NCBI GenBank assembly: GCA_035236585.1
Contig: CP141131.1
Span: 17,955,103 to 18,019,102, forward strand
Reading direction: 5' to 3'
Source: Warburgia ugandensis
Taxonomy: Eukaryota > Streptophyta > Magnoliopsida > Canellales > Canellaceae
DNA: 64,000 nucleotides
The notes beneath the pieces are model-generated. The model did not search any database. It had not been told where the DNA came from and was given only the letters and a program-made list of their open reading frames with translations. Both the position numbers and the translations under genes were made by a program. Positions 1-11,700 of the stretch are shown here, piece after piece (position 1 is the stretch's first letter; every line of letters begins with the position of its first letter).

Positions 1-99
1 ATCCATGTGTTCATAGTTGAAATGTTGTTAAACTAGTACTTGATTAATTCTAAGGATTTGAAGCTCAGCTTTTAGGCATGTGAATTTGTATCTCTTAGG

Positions 100-560
100 T
101 TTGCGAATTTTAATTATGCGGGCGACCTAAATGATAGGAAATCCACAACCAAATATATGCTTATGTTCCCTTGCACTTGCACTGCAATTTCGTGGAGCAT
201 TAAAAGGCAAAAGTCTATTGCCAAGTCCACTATAGAAACTGAGTTTGTAGCTTATATTTTATCTACCTCATATACTATTTGGAATTAAGGTTTTCCAATA
301 GATTTGAAGCTAGATATATGCTTAGGACATTCTTATATAGCTAAGGTGTGATAAGTTAGCTATAATGTCTGCATGTGTTAAGGAAAACGAGGTTAGTTTG
401 ACAGCAAGCATATAAAGGTGCATTATTTATATGTGTTTGACATCCTATTAAGAGGATAATGACCATGAATCATACTCCTACTCCTGAGATGTTGGTTGAT
501 CCATTAACCAAAGCCTTACCCATGAATCTATTTTTGAGGCATAGGCACTTGCTGTGATTA
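100..560 (+). pseudogene. Ty1-copia RNase H fragment, decayed
   Basis: Translation from base 100 gives a copia RNase H signature: a YAGDLNDRKST stretch, then AISWSIKRQKSIAKST and a TEFVAY motif, which match the usual DYAGD..DRKST / ISWRSKKQ / STEAEYVA block. Near 480-530 the phrase TPTPEMLVDPLTKALP matches the C-terminal 'ADILTKPL' end of copia polyproteins. The stretch between is frameshifted and has stops, so it is a dead remnant. The upstream pol part lies outside the window. The family is clear; the lineage is not. Confidence 0.75.
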
Positions 561-614
561 AGGAGAAACTTATGAGCTTCTTGTATTCCCAAGTTTAATC
601 GACCAAGTGGAATA

Positions 615-990
615 TGTTAGTCCTAGTGATCAATTAAACCATATACTAGTGTCTAGCTTAGATTATTAAGCTAGATCCTCTGTTTGATCATCTAATTGGT
701 TTGATCAACCTGTTAGATGATTTTGACAGTTAAAATTAAAGGGAACACATTCAAGTTAATTTATGAATTGGCTGGTGTTATTTCTCCCTCTTTAATTACA
801 ACCTCTAGATCAATAACCATTGGATAGCTAAGATTACAGGTCACCTTGTGCTTATCTAACAAGTGAACTAACTATTTATCTATATAGAGAAAGAGAGGAA
901 AGGCCAACCACTTTGTTTTTTTTCATATTATCAATTTTAAACTGCAGGAATTTATTTTCTATTTGTTTTGCATGTACTTTGGAATTGACA
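615..990 (+). repeat. Possible 3' LTR of the copia remnant
   Basis: Directly after the RNase H remnant comes a purine-rich run (ccaagtggaata) and then TGTTAGTCC, where a copia polypurine tract and LTR start are expected. The right end is a guess at the ACA near 990. No second LTR or target duplication can be seen in the window, so the boundaries are uncertain. Confidence 0.35.
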
Positions 991-2038
991 GGGGAACTTG
1001 GGACGAGCAAAGCGCAAGACCAGTGCTTCTAACTACGAGTACTGGCACTAAAAGATTTCACAAATTCTTCAATGTAGGTTGAGCACCCAGAATTCACAAA
1101 TGTTGGTGCTGATAATTGGAGAACTAGCACTTTAGTTCATGTGCTTTCAGATTACGCGAGAAACTTGATCAGAAAGTAGAGTGCGAGCTTCGTAAGATGC
1201 TTTTAAGACCAAAACTTTGCCTGCACAAAATCTGAAGTTTCATGGTCGAAAGAGGGAGCGCAGATGCTTTGCAGTAAATAAAAAGAATAGAAGCAGAATC
1301 GTCCAATCAAAGGTTGCAAAGGAAGACATGTAACCGATAATGAGAATTCGTCTAAGAATCACTCCTCTTCAGCCCAAGCAGACAACCAGCTCCAGTGAAC
1401 GCCATAAAGCTATTTTTCTATGGTTTCTTACAGAACGCCCGGTCTCCACGAAAATCTTGGCTTCTTCAGGCCTAGTTGGAAAATTATTGGCAAAGCTATC
1501 CGTGTAACAGCTTAATTCACAGGGAGTCCTTCAAAAGGTCTTTAAAATATATTATTTTATAAAATTTGCATAGATTATAATTAACAAGTAAACTATTTCT
1601 GTTAATATATTTCCAACACTCAGCTACCAATGAGTTTCCACGTCTATTCAGAATAATCCAACATTGCATCGACTTTTTATGGAGGGCAAGTAATCCCTGT
1701 TAGCCAAGCATCTCTTTGGCTCGCAGTCCACCAGCTGCAGGTCTGTGTTTTTGTTTCACATCTGCTCATTTTCCCTTTCCGCCAACCATGAGTTCATCCA
1801 TTAAGTTCACATGAGCTGGTAGAGCTAGTAAATATCATGACAGACTTAGGACATGCAAGAAGAAAACTAATTTTTCATTGACAACCCTAAAAAAGATGAT
1901 GAATGGTCAGTAAACAAAGAACAGAAACAGCACGCAGGCCCTACGACACACTCTATTCAAACTCACTCAACCCTCTAACCATTATCTCGGAGACACCTTA
2001 GCATTTTCCTACGGCTATTCTACAAATCTTGATATCCC
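991..2038. other. Intergenic, 3' flank of HSP90
   Basis: No open reading frame, repeat or RNA gene was recognised. The right-hand part (about 1800-2038) should contain the 3' UTR of the minus-strand HSP90 gene. Confidence 0.5.
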
Positions 2039-4763
2039 TCAGTCAACTTCCTCCATCTTGCTCTCCTCGTTAGCATCCTCCTCCAAAGGAGGCATATCGG
2101 CATCTTCATCAGCAGTCTCATCCTCATCAATGTTGAGTCCCAACTTCAACATCCGCTGAATCCTTCCAGCAAAGGTGTTTGGATCTTCCAAGCTGAAACC
2201 AGAAGTCAGCAATGCTGTCTCGAAGAGCAAAAGAACTAAATCTTTCACCGACTTGTCGTTCTTGTCAGCCTCTGCTCTCTTCCTTAATTCCTCCATGATG
2301 CCGTTTTCTGGGTTGATTTCCATGGTCTTCTTGCTGGACATGTAAGAGCTCATGCTGCTGTCCCTCAGTGCTTGAGCCTTCATTATTCTCTCCATGTTGG
2401 CAGTCCAACCATATTCGCCAGTCACCAAGCAGCATGGAGAATCAACAATTCTGTCCGACACCACAACCTTCTCCACTTTGTCTCCCAAGATATCCTTCAT
2501 GGTCTTGCAAAGACTTTCAAAAGATGCCTTCTTTTCCTCTCTTTTCTTCTTCTCTTCCTCGGTTTCATCATCAAGTTTCAGACCTTCTTTGGTGGCTGAA
2601 ACTAGCTTCTTCCCATCATATTCCTTCAACTGCCCGACTGCATATTCATCAATTGCATCAACCATGAATAGGACTTCATATCCCTTCTTCTTCAGCTTCT
2701 CCAAGAATGGGGAGTTCTCAACAGCTTTCTTGCTCTCACCAGTAATGTAGTAGATGTCCTTCTGGCCCTCCTTCATTCTGGTAACATAGTCCTTCAAGCT
2801 GGTCAGTTCCTCACCACTCTTCGTCGAGTGGTATCGGAGCAAATCAGCAAGTTTCGCCCTATTCTGACTATCCTCATGGATGCCCAATTTGAGATTCTTG
2901 GAGAATGCTTCATAGAACTTGTTGTAATCCTCTTTGTTCTCGGCTATCTCATTGAACATTTCTATGCATTTCTTGACAATATTCTTCCTGATCACCTTCA
3001 AAATCTTATTCTGTTGAAGCGTTTCTCTAGAGATGTTGAGTGGCAAATCATCAGAATCGACAACCCCCTTCACGAATCCCAAATATTCTGGAATGAGCTC
3101 CTCGCAGTTGTCCATGATGAAAACTCTGCGCACATAGAGCTTGATGTTGTTCATCTTCTTCCTGGTATCGAAGAGGTCAAATGGAGCCCTCCTTGGGACA
3201 AAGAGAATCGCCTTGAACTCGAGCTGTCCTTCAACGGAGAAGTGCTTGACAGCAAGGTGGTCTTCCCAATCGTTGGTGAGGCTCTTGTAGAAGGACGCAT
3301 ATTCCTCCTTCGTGATCTCCTCTGGCTTCCGAAGCCAGATGGGTTTCTGCTTGTTGATCAGAGTCCATTCGTGGGTGACCTCCTTCACCTTTTTCTTCTT
3401 TGATTTCTTCTCTTTCTCCTCGTCTACTTCTTCAACATCACCTTCCTCTTCCTTCTTGGTCTCCTCATCTTCATCATCACTGACTTCCTTCTCTGTAGTC
3501 TTCTCGGTCCAGAGGTAGATAGGGTAGCTAATGAATTCAGAGTGCTTTTTCACCAAGTCCTTAATTCTCCTCTCTTCGAGGTATTCCATCTGCAATGTAA
3601 GATACCAAAAGCCGTTTGGAAAATCTATCAAGAAAGCCAAAGCTTGGAAGTAACCAGAACATCAAAGACAAATGTTATTATCTTACCTGGTCCTCCTTGA
3701 GGTAGAGGGTGATCTTGGTACCCCGGCCAAGCTGCTCACCATCAACATCCCTGGTGACGGTGAAAGAACCACCAGCCTGGGACTCCCAGATGTACTGCTC
3801 ATCGTCATTGTGTTTAGTAGTGACAATAACTTTCTCTGCAACCAGGTAAGCAGAGTAGAAACCAACACCAAATTGACCGATCATGCTCACATCAGCACCA
3901 GCCTGCAATGCCTCCATAAATTCTTTCGTTCCAGATCTAGCAATGGTTCCCAAATTGTTCACCAAGTCTGGTGATAACCAGCAAGAGAATTAGCACTAAT
4001 TATCCAACTCTTAATTTGAAAATAAAATCAAACAACATATATTACTAGGTAGCGAGAAGAAGAAGAGAAATAGATCACAAAATCATTGAAAAATAAAATC
4101 AAAGAAAAATGAAGACTCCCGTTGCAACACATTCTAAATAAAAGAAACATAATTAACTAAAACAAGATGAGGATTAAAAAAAAATCTTTTCGACCAGGCG
4201 TCTAACGAAGTGTTGCAATGTTTCAAAATGAAATGCTAAAAATGTCCGCATGCATCATAGAGAAGCAGCTACGCTTTTCAAGGAAAATTTCTGATCTCCG
4301 ACCGAGAATCTCCAGTGCAACAAACTAGTACAGAAAAGATTTCTCCATACGAGTTATCAAACATAGTCGACGATCGTTACCTGCTTTGGTCATTCCGATA
4401 CCGCTATCAATGATGGAAAGAGTCTTGTTAACCTTATCCAGAACAATCCTAATGAACAACTCCGGCTGCGCGTCCAGTTTGCTCTTGTCCGTCAAGCTCT
4501 CAAACCGGATCTTGTCCAATGCCTTTCCAAACCAAAATCAAAACAAAATTTCAGTCCCCGATCTACAATGACGGAGTCAAAAACTTAGAACTGAGAGACG
4601 AAAAATAGCGCAACGATCAACTTACATCAGAGGCATTGCTGATGAGTTCTCGGAGGAAAATCTCCTTGTTGCTGTAGAAAGTGTTAATAATGAGGCTGAG
4701 AAGCTGGTTGATCTCCGCCTGGAAGGCGAAGGTCTCCGCCTCTTTCATCTCAACATCCGCCAT
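2039..4763 (-). CDS. HSP90: Cytosolic heat shock protein 90 (HSP81/HSP90 class)
   Basis: ATP-dependent cytosolic chaperone for kinases, receptors and immune sensors. Four exons read on the minus strand: 4763-4626, 4522-4381, 3967-3687 and 3589-2039, with GT-AG junctions in frame throughout, giving 703 residues, normal for plant cytosolic HSP90. The start is [12 protein letters not shown], typical of the family. Visible motifs: N-terminal ATPase with ELISNASD (ATP-contacting Asn43), DSGIGMTKA (Asp85) and [12 protein letters not shown]; an acidic and lysine-rich charged linker at about 218-257; middle and dimerisation domains; and the C-terminal MEEVD that binds TPR co-chaperones and marks a cytosolic isoform. 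No organelle targeting peptide or KDEL is present. Nothing looks broken. It runs in the same direction as the RING ligase gene upstream of it, with about 4 kb of repeats between. Confidence 0.97.
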
Positions 4764-4900
4764 TTCCGATTCACTACGGAGAAAATCTCACAAACAAAAG
4801 CGAAGTAGAAAGAAAAAACTAGGATTTGCTGGTTAGAGAAGTTCAGAGAATTGTCTCCTGGAGATTGATTACTACGAGGAACGGAGAAGGGAGGAGATGC

Positions 4901-4907
4901 ATTTATA
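4901..4907 (-). promoter_or_regulatory. TATA box of HSP90
   Basis: TATAAAT on the minus strand, about 140 bases upstream of the HSP90 ATG, leaves room for a leader of roughly 100-110 bases. Position and sequence both fit a core promoter. Confidence 0.7.
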
Positions 4908-4921
4908 CGAAGCAGCGATTG

Positions 4922-4929
4922 GAACGTTC
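4922..4929 (-). promoter_or_regulatory. Heat-shock-element core (GAAcgTTC)
   Basis: A GAAnnTTC palindrome 15 bases upstream of the TATA box, followed further upstream by GGAAG and AGAAG pentamers at about 4937-4957. This is the usual arrangement of heat shock factor sites. Function is inferred. Confidence 0.55.
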
Positions 4930-5042
4930 TCTACAAGCTTCCCGCTTCTGGAGACTTCCACTCTGGATTTCTTTATTTGGTTGATTCTTTTCGTAAGGAT
5001 TTTTCCGTTTGTCCAGAAGCCTCTTACGGTAGCCGCGGTCCA

Positions 5043-5050
5043 GAATGTTC
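5043..5050 (-). promoter_or_regulatory. Second HSE-like site (GAAtgTTC)
   Basis: A second GAAnnTTC palindrome about 140 bases upstream of the TATA box, with another GAA at 5056-5058 at imperfect spacing. Plausible distal heat shock factor site. Confidence 0.4.
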
Positions 5051-5331
5051 AAAAGGAAATCGATTATTAGCGGCCATTTCTTTGGTAGCCGCAGTTGCTA
5101 GACTACGTGTTTAAAAAGTGCCCTCAAAGAGATCGTAATTACTCGAAGCTACTAACACATGCCGCATTATTTCTATCTTATATTAAGATTAATCTAAAAA
5201 TTTCGACACGATACAAAAATTTCCTATTTATTAATTCAAAATAAAACTTGTAAGTACGAGAAGGATCAACAAGTAATCAAAAAGATTTTTTTATAAAATT
5301 TAATTTTATAGTCAAGTATAATTTTTTGAAG

Positions 5332-5485
5332 GGGAGTTTTAGCGTGATGATAAAAATTGTTATCATATGATCTTGAAGTTGTGGGTTCAAGGCATAAAAT
5401 TATCCTCTTGCCAACTGTAAGATAAGACTGCCTACTATAGACCCTTGTAATCTATTCCTTCCTCAAACCCTACATGCTACATTAA
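5332..5485 (+). repeat. Old Au-type SINE
   Basis: Begins GGGGAG, keeps a B-box-like GGGTTCAAGG and the body phrases 'aagactgcctactatagaccc' (in part) and 'cttcctcaaaccc' seen in the better copies of this window. It is strongly diverged, and no target-site duplication was found. Confidence 0.65.
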
Positions 5486-5624
5486 TATTTATCTTTTAAG
5501 TGGTTCAAATTATTCATTTTAAGCATTTTGCCTAGTCAGTATCTCAAAATTGCATACTTTAAATTATTCTAACAATAATACTTTTCATCTAGATGACTAG
5601 AGTTAATTTTACTAAGAATATTAG

Positions 5625-6025
5625 GCCAAAGGCCTTACTGGGCACTTTTCTAAAAGCACCCCTCATTTTAGCATTAAGTCGACGTACCTTTTTATAATCT
5701 AACCCATTCATCTTGTTCCTCCATCTTTGAATATATTATCACTTAAACAACGTGTATATTGAGTAACTCTAGTTCATGAAAAATTATACTTTTCTTGTAA
5801 AATTTAGATGGTTAGAAACTTTATATAAACTAAAGTATGTATTCAATTCCCAAAAACATTTAAGAAGCTAGAGTCATCTTCTTGTTGTGATTTTTTATTT
5901 ATGAGATATACAAAGAACAAGCATTAAAATGGATAGGTTGGATCGTTGAAAAGTGGGGCCACTTCATTAAAAAATGAGGGTTGCTTCTAGGAAAGTACCG
6001 TATAGGGCATTCTGCTTTGTATGCC
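5625..6025. mobile_element. MITE-like element with long inverted ends
   Basis: The left 85 bases (containing cacttttctaaaagcacccc) and the reverse complement of the right 90 bases (containing tactttcctagaagcaaccc) align at roughly 70 percent by eye, with an AT-rich non-coding centre. This is a long terminal inverted repeat, as in DNA-transposon-derived MITEs. Exact ends, target duplication and superfamily were not resolved. Confidence 0.5.
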
Positions 6026-6159
6026 TCTAATTTTAATACGAGCCATTTCAAAATTACTTCATTTGGGAACTCAAAATTACTTTAAAAAGTAGTAGTTCAA
6101 TCACTCAAGGTATCTAAATTTTGGGACAAAGATTATCTACAAGAAGCTTATTAAGATAA

Positions 6160-6317
6160 AAGGCCAGCCCCGATGCACAAAGCTCCTACCTACGCGGGGT
6201 TTGGGGAAGGGGCAAACCACAAGAGCCTAAAATATACAACTTTATCTTGCATTTTGTAAGAGGCTGTTTCCATGCCTTCAACCTGTGACCTAAAGGTCAC
6301 ATGACGACAACTTTAAA
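6160..6317 (-). repeat. Au-type SINE, tRNA head truncated
   Basis: Matches the other copies from the 3' end ('gcagccccgatgcac'-like start as read on plus) through the B-box region (aacctgtgacctaaaggtcac), but diverges before the A box and GGGGAGCC head. Confidence 0.8.
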
Positions 6318-6697
6318 TTATCATGAAAATGAGCCCCATGTAAAAGTAGTACGAAACTTCAAACAATGCCATGAGCATTAGTACAAGTACAAATGTTTTA
6401 CTAATATTTGCTATTGTAAAAGGTTGAAAGTTATTAGAATTTAGAGTCCCTGTACGCTTGCACTCTTGTGAGAGCGAGAAAAAGTGCACACCCTTTTTCA
6501 TGTATGATGGATTGATTTTTAGATCTATGTCATTTTATTGTGTTCTCTGCAATTGGTGACCTATTAGAAATCAATGTATTCCAATGATTTTAAGTAGTTC
6601 ATGGTCTTTGAAAATATAATAAAAATGGAGGGTCACTATTTTTTTCTCATGAAAGCATAGGCTAAAATAATTAGTTTATCTAGGTTATTTAAATATG

Positions 6698-6788
6698 CAA
6701 GGTAAGGCTGCCTACTTTAGGCCATTGTGGCCCGCCCTTTTCCTAAACCCCACATAGGTGAGAGCTTTGTGCACCAGGCCTGCCCTTT
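6698..6788 (+). repeat. Headless Au-type SINE with target-site duplication
   Basis: Starts in the body at 'caaggtaaggctgcctac' and runs to the standard 3' end (gcaccaggcctgcccttt). It is flanked by imperfect 17-base direct repeats, taggttatttaaatatg (6681-6697) and taggtcatttaaacatg (6789-6805), so it inserted as a 5'-truncated copy lacking the A and B boxes. Confidence 0.75.
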
Positions 6789-6805
6789 TAGGTCATTTAA
6801 ACATG

Positions 6806-7437
6806 GTGAATGGCTTAGACTTGCTAAAAAAAATTCACCAAGCATGAAAAAAAAAGGTCTTTATCACATGCTTAAGAGGGTGTGCACAAACGAGGACTCT
6901 AAAGTTTAAAATACCACATTAAAAAGTCGGAAGTAAGAAGACAACAGGAAAGATAAATCTAGTGCACACCTCGACCTTACTTAGTCTAAGTAAATTTGCC
7001 TCTTGCTTGCCTTTTCATCTAAGCCATTCACCATTTTGGGAGTGGCTTGGACAGTCTAAGTACCAAATTTCATGCCCAGTAGACAATTTTTCCCATGTAT
7101 GTTTTGTCTTGAAACATAGAATAAGGTGTGGTTATAGTTTTCAACGTAGGTACGAAGTTTGGCTGCTTTTAAATTCTCAAGAACTAATAATTCTAAGAAC
7201 TTAAATCATAAGACCCCTAAACTCATGAGTGCTATCACATATTGAAACCTAGACTCATGGGGTTCGTCACTTATTGGGAACTCATACACAGTGATTATCA
7301 GAGTATTATTATATTATTATCATTTTAATATCAAATATTGCTAATATGTGGAGCCATCTTTAAGACCACTGAGGCCTATAGAAATATGTGTTTGAAATAT
7401 ACTTATTTCAGGTAAAACTTGGGTCCTAAAAGACCCC
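6806..7437. other. Intergenic AT-rich stretch
   Basis: Short open frames only; none resembles a known protein. No repeat family was recognised. Confidence 0.4.
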
Positions 7438-7587
7438 AGATGGCTCTCACTTTTTAAGAGAGAGAGAGTAGCGAGCCCCACTATACAGCCCATATAGGTC
7501 CAACATTGAAATAGTGTGTATATACATAGAGAAAAGAAGTGTTGGTCTGTAAAACTCACATGAGTTCCACATTGAAAAACAGAGGTG

Positions 7588-7608
7588 TATATATATATAT
7601 ATATATAT

Positions 7609-7675
<67 letters not shown>
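7588..7675. repeat. Compound microsatellite (TA)n-(GA)n
   Basis: About 12 TA units (7588-7611) pass directly into about 32 GA units (7612-7675), nearly uninterrupted. Confidence 0.97.
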
Positions 7676-7677
<2 letters not shown>

Positions 7678-7759
7678 TGTGGGTCCTACATTGGAAAAAG
7701 AGACTGAGAACATAAATGGGCACCAAATTTTGGTACTTAACCTATCTAAGCCACTCACA

Positions 7760-8439
7760 ATGTTAGGAATGGCTTAGATCTACAAAAGATGCGAGTAAAA
7801 TGAATTTAGACCAAGTAAAATTCAAGCGTGCACTTGGGTTTATCATTTCCCACAAAATAATTAAGTAAATAGAGGATCTGGTATCTCCTCAAGAAAAAAG
7901 AAAAAAAAAAAAAAATGGAGGATCAGGAGACAATTTTGCCAATTTGTGAACAAGACTGAAGATATTTGGAGCGGAGAATCTTGGATTTGATTCAGCAATG
8001 CGAATGACTCATCCAATAAGTATGCTGACTCTCTAGCTTAGGTGGGCGTCCATAAGCATGATTTGGACATTTGTGCCATGCATACTTCGTAACAGATGCA
8101 ATAGTTCTTTTCCAATCATGTTGTAAGGTTGGTGAACATGGAAAATCTGTGCAGTGTCCTAGGTCTCGCTAGTGAAGTTCTTGCACCAATAGCTAGATTC
8201 TCGAATACTAAGAAGCCACCACCCTCAATAACTTAAGCCCTTGCCATCGTTTCCTTCACGGTTTGTCGCCCAAACTCAGTAACACTGACTTGACATGATA
8301 GAACATTCCTGCCCACCATTGAAGTCATTTTCTACTTCCATCACAGACAGAGAGCTCACCAAGTTAACGTCATTATGTAAAGTAGATCCACAGTCCCGCA
8401 AGATTGTCAATGTTGCTGAACCTGTTCCATTCTATAAAT
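7760..8439. other. Intergenic stretch
   Basis: Some short phrases near 7920-8180 look like decayed coding sequence (for example 'gactctctagcttaggtgggcg'-type text, reminiscent of degraded retroelement RNase H), but no frame holds. Otherwise nothing recognisable. Confidence 0.3.
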
Positions 8440-8619
8440 AAAAATAGGGCAGGCCTAGTGCACAAAGCTCCCACATATGCAGGGTGGGTCCAATGGACAG
8501 ACCACAAGGGCCAATAATAAACAACCTCACCTTGCATTTTGTAAGATGCTGTTTTCACACGTGACATCAAGGTCACACGATGACAACTCTGCCATTGAGC
8601 CAGGAGTCCACTTCTTCAT
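8440..8619 (-). repeat. Au-type SINE downstream of the RING ligase gene
   Basis: Nearly full-length reverse-oriented copy. It is flanked by ttctataaat at 8430-8439 and 8620-8629, a probable 10-base target-site duplication. It lies about 180 bases past the stop codon of the RING ligase gene and may be inside its 3' UTR or just beyond it. Confidence 0.85.
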
Positions 8620-8799
8620 TTCTATAAATCAAATAACAAAAACAATATCAGATATCACTGTTCACTATTTACATGCCAATTACATTGCCGCCATTAGCAA
8701 GCAACAGAACAAAATTTGACTTCTCTCTTCAAAACTGTAGTGGTAGTAGCTACTCGCGCTCACAAACTCAAGATGAATAACTTAAGCAGCTTCTGATCT

Positions 8800-11700
8800 T
8801 CATTGACATTCTTTTTTAATAAAAAAGTGCTCTAACTGCAAGCAACCTTGAGACTGACCACTTCTCTTGGCTCCATATTTGCATTTCTTTGGCAAAGATG
8901 AACTCCCATTGCCATCCTACACAAAAATCAAAATGAAAGACCATTACTCTTAGATGAACCCTAACTGAAATAGCAAAGCTATTAATTCTTTTCTTGATCA
9001 AGATCCAAAGAGAAGAGGCAGAACGATGCATGAATGGGAGAATGAACAAGCACATGAATAAGAAGACCCACCATTACATGGTTTTTAGCTCTCAGAACTT
9101 TGACTGTTCCACCTCGACCATCAGCTCCAACAGCAATCAAATCCCCTGTTGAGACTGATGCATATACTCTGTCCTGGCTTCTCTTACACCACTTTCCAAC
9201 TTGTCTGTTTACTCCTTCAGGGCCAAGAAGACCACCAGGAAAATACTGATTCCCTATAGATTGAAGTGTGTTTAGAAAATGTTAGCAATATCTGAACAAA
9301 AAATTTGAATTCAAGAAAAAGAAATACAATGTCACTGCAACTAAAGCCTCCACGACACATTCATGACAGCTACAACCGAGTATTGTCTTATTCAGTGAGA
9401 TACTGGAAACAGTTACAATTACACAGGAATCCTGAAATACCCAAGTCCCAGCCTAATGATGAGTCTCCATGGCTAAGACAGCAGGAGTTATCTGCTTAGA
9501 AGCAATGCACTTGATTTCCCTCGAGTTCAACAGCAAACCATAGTTTGAAATATTTAGAAAGGTTACTTGATAAGGGTAAAAACTTTAAGAATATATCCGT
9601 TTCCAGTGAAACAACAAAAAGTGAGCATATTGTAGATATTCAAACTCAGTATCAGCTTAGCAGAAAAATTATCATATCATTAATTTCAGTAATGTTTCAG
9701 CATGCAAAGGTATATGATTTATTTGCCATAATGAGAAACTAAGTGACATTTCACTCATACTGCAAATTTAGAGATACTTCATCCACAATAAATCCAACTT
9801 AAGATGTTTCAAAAGAGTCACACCTGGGCATGTAATAGACTCAGATACTTCCGGAGCTTCTCTTTTAACTGGAAGCAAAGATGTATCCCGGAAAATAGCA
9901 TCAGGAATCAGCATCTTTGCAGCTGAAGTTTGATCGGAAATGTACATCACGTCTTCAACCATAACTCTATCCAGCTTGTTTTCCCTTTCTTTCTCACTGC
10001 AAGTCCTAGAATCCAAGCATCCAACACTACTATTTTTACCATGTACACAATCTTCTTGAGAGGTCAAAGAAGGAGCCTGTGGGGTAGCCGCATGTTCCCT
10101 GACCTTGGCATGAATTGGAGGCCTTGAAACTGGACAAAGTTCAGTAGCATCTTCAGCAAAAGATAAGGAATCTGTCTCCATATCAAGATCAAAAACATCA
10201 TTATTTCCATTGGGCATCCCAACACCCAAATCATTGTGGAATGCAGGAGCATCTCCAATTTTCTTGAGATGGAACAAACGATCTTCCACAGAACGAGTTT
10301 GACGTCTGTTAAACATAGGTTCAACGGATTTCTCCATTTGTTCTTGCACTGAACATTTCTCAACAGATAGAGAATTGGAGTTCTGCTTGCTGCTAAGATC
10401 GATCCCCTCCTTTGTGATAGTTGCCTTGGAAGCTTTTAAGGCTCTTAAGACATCATTATTTCTTTCTTCAAGAATCCTTTCCACTTCTAGCAGCCTTGTC
10501 TGTTAAAAGTAACAAAACAGAATATCTCCAACATTAATTGATTCATTTAAAGTTTATAAAACAAAATTAATCCAGATTCATTTGGCACAGTTCACAATGA
10601 CCTCAGGGAATCTGATCCTACTTGCAGCATTGTTAGACCTAGTTTAAGGCATAACAAAAAGACGAACTTACTTTCAGTCTCTTCATCTTTTCTTTAGCCT
10701 TCTCTAGCTTTCTAAGTGAACGAGCCTCTCCTCTACCTAGGAGGTTACACTGGGCCATCAGTTCTTTATACTGCCTACAGAAAATCATGCCACCAGTAGT
10801 TAGATGGTAGTCCAACAAATGCCTTGTAACACAGAATATTTTGTAACCCAGAATGAAGTCTGAATAACTATTACATATGTACAACTTGAAGATTTTTTAA
10901 AGGGCAGCCCAATGCGTGAAGCTCCACATATGCAGCGTGCAAGTAAGGGGCGGACACAAAGGGTCAATAGTACGCAGCCTTACCTTGCATTGCAAGAGGC
11001 TGTTTCAACGCCTCAAACCCATGACCTCAAGGGCACACGATGACAACTCTACTGTTGCTCCAAGGCTTCCCTTCACAACTTAGATTATATCTGAAAACTC
11101 CAAATGTACACAACATAGAATAGCATTTTCAGCAGAACAACTATCTACTTATAAGTTAAGTGCTGACTGACACAAAACTATTTCATGTTTGATTCAGAAT
11201 TTTCATGTATTGACTGATACAGTTTGAGTGGCTTGTCTTGATCCTCACTCATCGGGAATATATTGCAGGAAAGTTGAAGATAAAATAATTAAGGGATTAT
11301 TGGTAGTGCTAACAATGAGGAAAACTGAAAAGAGAGCCTCAAGCGGCAGCACAAACAATCACAGAGGTCAAACAGATAAACTAGGACAGAGTCAGAACTC
11401 TATGCAGCAGAACGAAACCAATAGAAACAACCAAATAACTGAATTTTGTATCCAGAGGTTCCCATCAAACTGAAATCCATCTGGCACACTGGATGTATCT
11501 TGTCCTAGTTATTGCTAAATAGAAACCTTAGAGACCCTTTACCAATCAAAACATGAATCTATTGTGAGAATGCCCCAAAAATGGATATGGGACACATTGT
11601 TATGGGAGTTGTTCCCTAATAAGACACAGCTCAACTCATACACACACACAGCAGCAGCAGGAGCAACAGCAGCAGTGCTCATGAGACTGGAGAAGAATGG

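Noticed and set aside
2368..3518. Plus-strand open frames of 68-191 codons across the HSP90 last exon
   Set aside because: They are antisense shadows of the HSP90 coding sequence, which fully explains the open frames.
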